Of a stretch of DNA of 64,000 nucleotides, positions 62,278 through 64,000 are shown piece after piece. This DNA comes from Muribaculaceae bacterium. Lineage in GTDB: Bacteria; Bacteroidota; Bacteroidia; Bacteroidales; Muribaculaceae. Below the pieces are notes generated by a model, which had not been told where the DNA came from, searched no databases, and saw nothing but the letters and a program-made list of their open reading frames with translations. Both the position numbers and the translations under genes were made by a program. The DNA lies in assembly GCA_022509105.1 (NCBI GenBank), contig JAFLTV010000002.1, positions 1 through 64,000 on the forward strand, written 5' to 3'. The number at the start of each line of letters is the position of its first letter. Position 1 is the stretch's first letter.

Positions 62278-63224
62278 TGGTTGTTTTGTTGTAAATCTAA
62301 TTTTTCAGGACCTTCATTCACGATTTGGAGAAATATATCATTCAGAGATGGAAGATGCTCTTCAAAATGGATTACTTCCCCTTGTATTGAAACTGCATCC
62401 AGGAGCTGATTATTTTTAACCTCCTCTTTTTTCTGAATAACATAAGCGTATCCTTTTCTTCCCCTTAAGGGTTCTGTCTGATCAATTGTTTCTATCAAAC
62501 CGCTGTCATCTAATAATGATACGGAGATCGGGCGACGGGTTGTCAGAATTAGTTTTCCGGTGCGATACCGGTCTTTAATATCAGAAAGCTCGCCTTTGAG
62601 AAGTAGATTCCCTTTATTGACAAGGGCTATTGTTGAACACATCTCTTCAATAGCTCCCATATTATGTGAAGAAAGCATAATAGTGCTTCCTTTTTCATTC
62701 AGGCGAGCGATAAGATCTTTAAGAAGTGCGCCGTTAATGGGATCGAAACCGCTGAAGGGTTCATCGAGTATGACTAAATCGGGTTCATGCACCAAAGTTG
62801 CGATAATCTGCACTTTCTGCTGATTGCCTTTCGAAAGCTCCTTCACCAGGCGTTTTCCCTGTCCCGTGAGATTGAATATCTCCATATATTCATTCATCAC
62901 ATTTCTGAGCCTTCTTTTATCGCCGCCTTTCAAACGCCCGAAATACATTATCTGATCTTCAACCCTCATTTTTTCGTAAAGGCCTCTTTCTTCAGGCATA
63001 TATCCGATTTTACATGAGGTTTTGAGAGACACCGGCTCTCCGTTTATCCTGACTGTTCCTTTGTCACTGACAAGCAGATTGTTGATAATTCTCAAAAGAG
63101 TGGTCTTCCCGGCTCCGTTGGGTCCGAGAAGGCCGCAGATTTCTCCCTTCCCGACATTAAATGTCACTGAGTCGAGAGCCTTAAGATTTGTATAATGTTT
63201 TGTAAGGTTGTCTACCTCCAGCAT
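62274..63224 (-). CDS. ABC transporter ATP-binding protein (NatA-like)
   Basis: A 316-residue ATPase from the MLEVDNLTK start, which lies 2 nt after the dnaG stop; the longer frame runs into dnaG. Walker A is GPNGAGKTT near 34-42, the signature is LSKGNQQKV and Walker B is LVILDEP. The DUF4162-like C-terminal region (about 215-316) is typical of exporter ATPases paired with ABC-2 permeases. It forms an operon with the downstream permease and possibly dnaG. Confidence 0.92.
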   Translation of the reverse strand: MLEVDNLTKHYTNLKALDSVTFNVGKGEICGLLGPNGAGKTTLLRIINNLLVSDKGTVRINGEPVSLKTSCKIGYMPEERGLYEKMRVEDQIMYFGRLKGGDKRRLRNVMNEYMEIFNLTGQGKRLVKELSKGNQQKVQIIATLVHEPDLVILDEPFSGFDPINGALLKDLIARLNEKGSTIMLSSHNMGAIEEMCSTIALVNKGNLLLKGELSDIKDRYRTGKLILTTRRPISVSLLDDSGLIETIDQTEPLRGRKGYAYVIQKKEEVKNNQLLDAVSIQGEVIHFEEHLPSLNDIFLQIVNEGPEKLDLQQNNQ

Positions 63225-63226
63225 AT

Positions 63227-64000
63227 TTATTTTGTTTTCTTGTTTCTTAAAGGTTGCGGACATAAGACTCTGTCGCCGATGTCTTTCGCCATATTGCTTC
63301 GTATCTGCAGGATATATTTTATCCTTTCATGTATATCCTTTTGAGTTTCAGTGTCAGAAGGATCCGTGTTTTTCAAACTGTTCATCAGTTCCTTTAGATT
63401 CTCATCAAGAATTCCGTTTTTCAATACGTTGATAGATGTCAGGATCAATCCTATTATATTGTTATCATTTTCCGAAGTCTTATTTTTTGTAAAAAGAGTG
63501 CTCAGCTGATGCTTTTCGAGCATTGATTCGTTAGTGAGATTCCGGATGACATTGTCTTCATGACTTGCGAACTTGTCGGAGATATAGTTTTTACTGAAAT
63601 TTTCAGTTTCCGATTTTAAGAAAAGTTCCAGTTCCTCTTCGAGTTTAGTTTCCTCTCTCTTTATCTGCTGAATAGAAAGGCTTTTCTTTGAAATATTATC
63701 ATAACCCTCCTTTCTCAATTTCTCAACCCGGTTTATAGTCTTTTCCTTGAAGTCTATAAAATCCTTTCTGAAATCCGGAAGGAGAGAAATCAAGGCATCA
63801 AACACTTTCTTGAATTCATGATTTGTGAATGTGATATCATCTATAGATAGCTCTTCATTCACGTATTCTATAGCTGTTGTATATCCTTCTGAATCGTTTT
63901 CATCTTCAGATTCCCATAAAGTGACAAACCCGTATCTGAGACAATTCAATATCAGGGAATGTTCGAGAGGATAAAGCGGCGATCTGTTATTTTCAACTAT
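63227..64000 (-). CDS. dnaG: DNA primase, C-terminal part (5' end outside the window)
   Basis: The minus-strand frame stays open to position 64000, adding residues such as SPLYPLEHSLILNCLRYG upstream of the first possible start, so the gene is cut by the window edge. About 257 codons are visible. They match the helical C-terminal, helicase-binding region of Bacteroidetes primases: a conserved RYG segment, a long charged helical stretch and an ending LQIRSNMAKDIGDRVL. The catalytic TOPRIM and zinc domains would lie beyond the edge. The assignment rests on this C-terminal pattern. Confidence 0.8.
   Translation of the reverse strand: MVENNRSPLYPLEHSLILNCLRYGFVTLWESEDENDSEGYTTAIEYVNEELSIDDITFTNHEFKKVFDALISLLPDFRKDFIDFKEKTINRVEKLRKEGYDNISKKSLSIQQIKREETKLEEELELFLKSETENFSKNYISDKFASHEDNVIRNLTNESMLEKHQLSTLFTKNKTSENDNNIIGLILTSINVLKNGILDENLKELMNSLKNTDPSDTETQKDIHERIKYILQIRSNMAKDIGDRVLCPQPLRNKKTK

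Noticed and set aside
1..64000. tRNA, rRNA, tmRNA or complete insertion sequence
   Set aside because: I read the intergenic spacers for cloverleaf patterns and terminal inverted repeats with a transposase and found none apart from the RAYT gene; short RNAs could still be missed without a covariance search.

Overview
The window reads as a stretch of chromosome from a Bacteroidales bacterium (phylum Bacteroidota), probably gut-associated; a Muribaculaceae-like relative is plausible but unproven. Evidence: promoters of the Bacteroidota type (TAnnTTTG at -7, TTTG near -33), a type III glutamine synthetase, LL-diaminopimelate aminotransferase, short archaeal/eukaryotic-type prolyl-tRNA synthetase, a primase C-terminus of the Bacteroidetes kind, and a FimB/Mfa2-type pilus locus. 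No rRNA, tRNA, CRISPR array or prophage was seen.

Layout. 1-2.1 kb: a REP-like palindromic intergenic region and an AAA/DUF4143 ATPase. 2.1-6.2 kb: small membrane/secreted proteins, a 3'-5' exonuclease, a DUF362 lipoprotein and an SGNH hydrolase. 6.2-8.4 kb: complete preQ1 operon queF-queC-queD-queE behind a structured leader. 8.4-18 kb, mostly minus strand: zinc-ribbon protein, Nif3-like protein and aspS in one operon; manA; an S41 peptidase; an outer-membrane-like protein behind the topoisomerase A subunit. 18-31.7 kb: tetrapyrrole-type methyltransferase, metallo-hydrolase, acyl-CoA synthetase, peptide transporter, sufE, then dapF-dapL-glnN (lysine/cell wall and nitrogen), lon and trmN6.

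31.8-43.6 kb is the accessory region. A run of ten G residues lies upstream of an apparent pilus operon: OmpA/DUF3575 barrel protein, FimB/Mfa2 anchor lipoprotein, and three large (772-866 aa) paralogous lipoproteins. Each has a FimA-like N-terminal half with an Arg at exactly residue 49 (candidate protease maturation site) and a C-terminal half that looks like a parallel beta-helix. The C-terminal modules are shared in a mosaic way. Between the second and third paralog sits a REP-associated HUH transposase (RAYT) with five tandem 44-nt REP-like units and inverted copies around it, plus a C-terminal extension that resembles a Rossmann/SLOG-like domain. This is the most likely place for an undescribed system: a possibly phase-variable pilus with exchangeable beta-helix tips.

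43.8-64 kb returns to housekeeping: a Gly/Trp-rich secreted protein with an OmpP1/FadL porin, a THUMP-like methyltransferase, amidase plus MlaD-type protein, dnaA, a TPR protein, DUF4293 protein, proS, dipeptidyl peptidase IV, an unknown membrane protein overlapping miaA, an ABC-2 exporter pair, and the 3' end of dnaG running off the window.

A recurring regulatory feature is a -7 element placed exactly 4 nt before the start codon (lon, trmN6, the 18.1-kb methyltransferase), which implies leaderless mRNAs.
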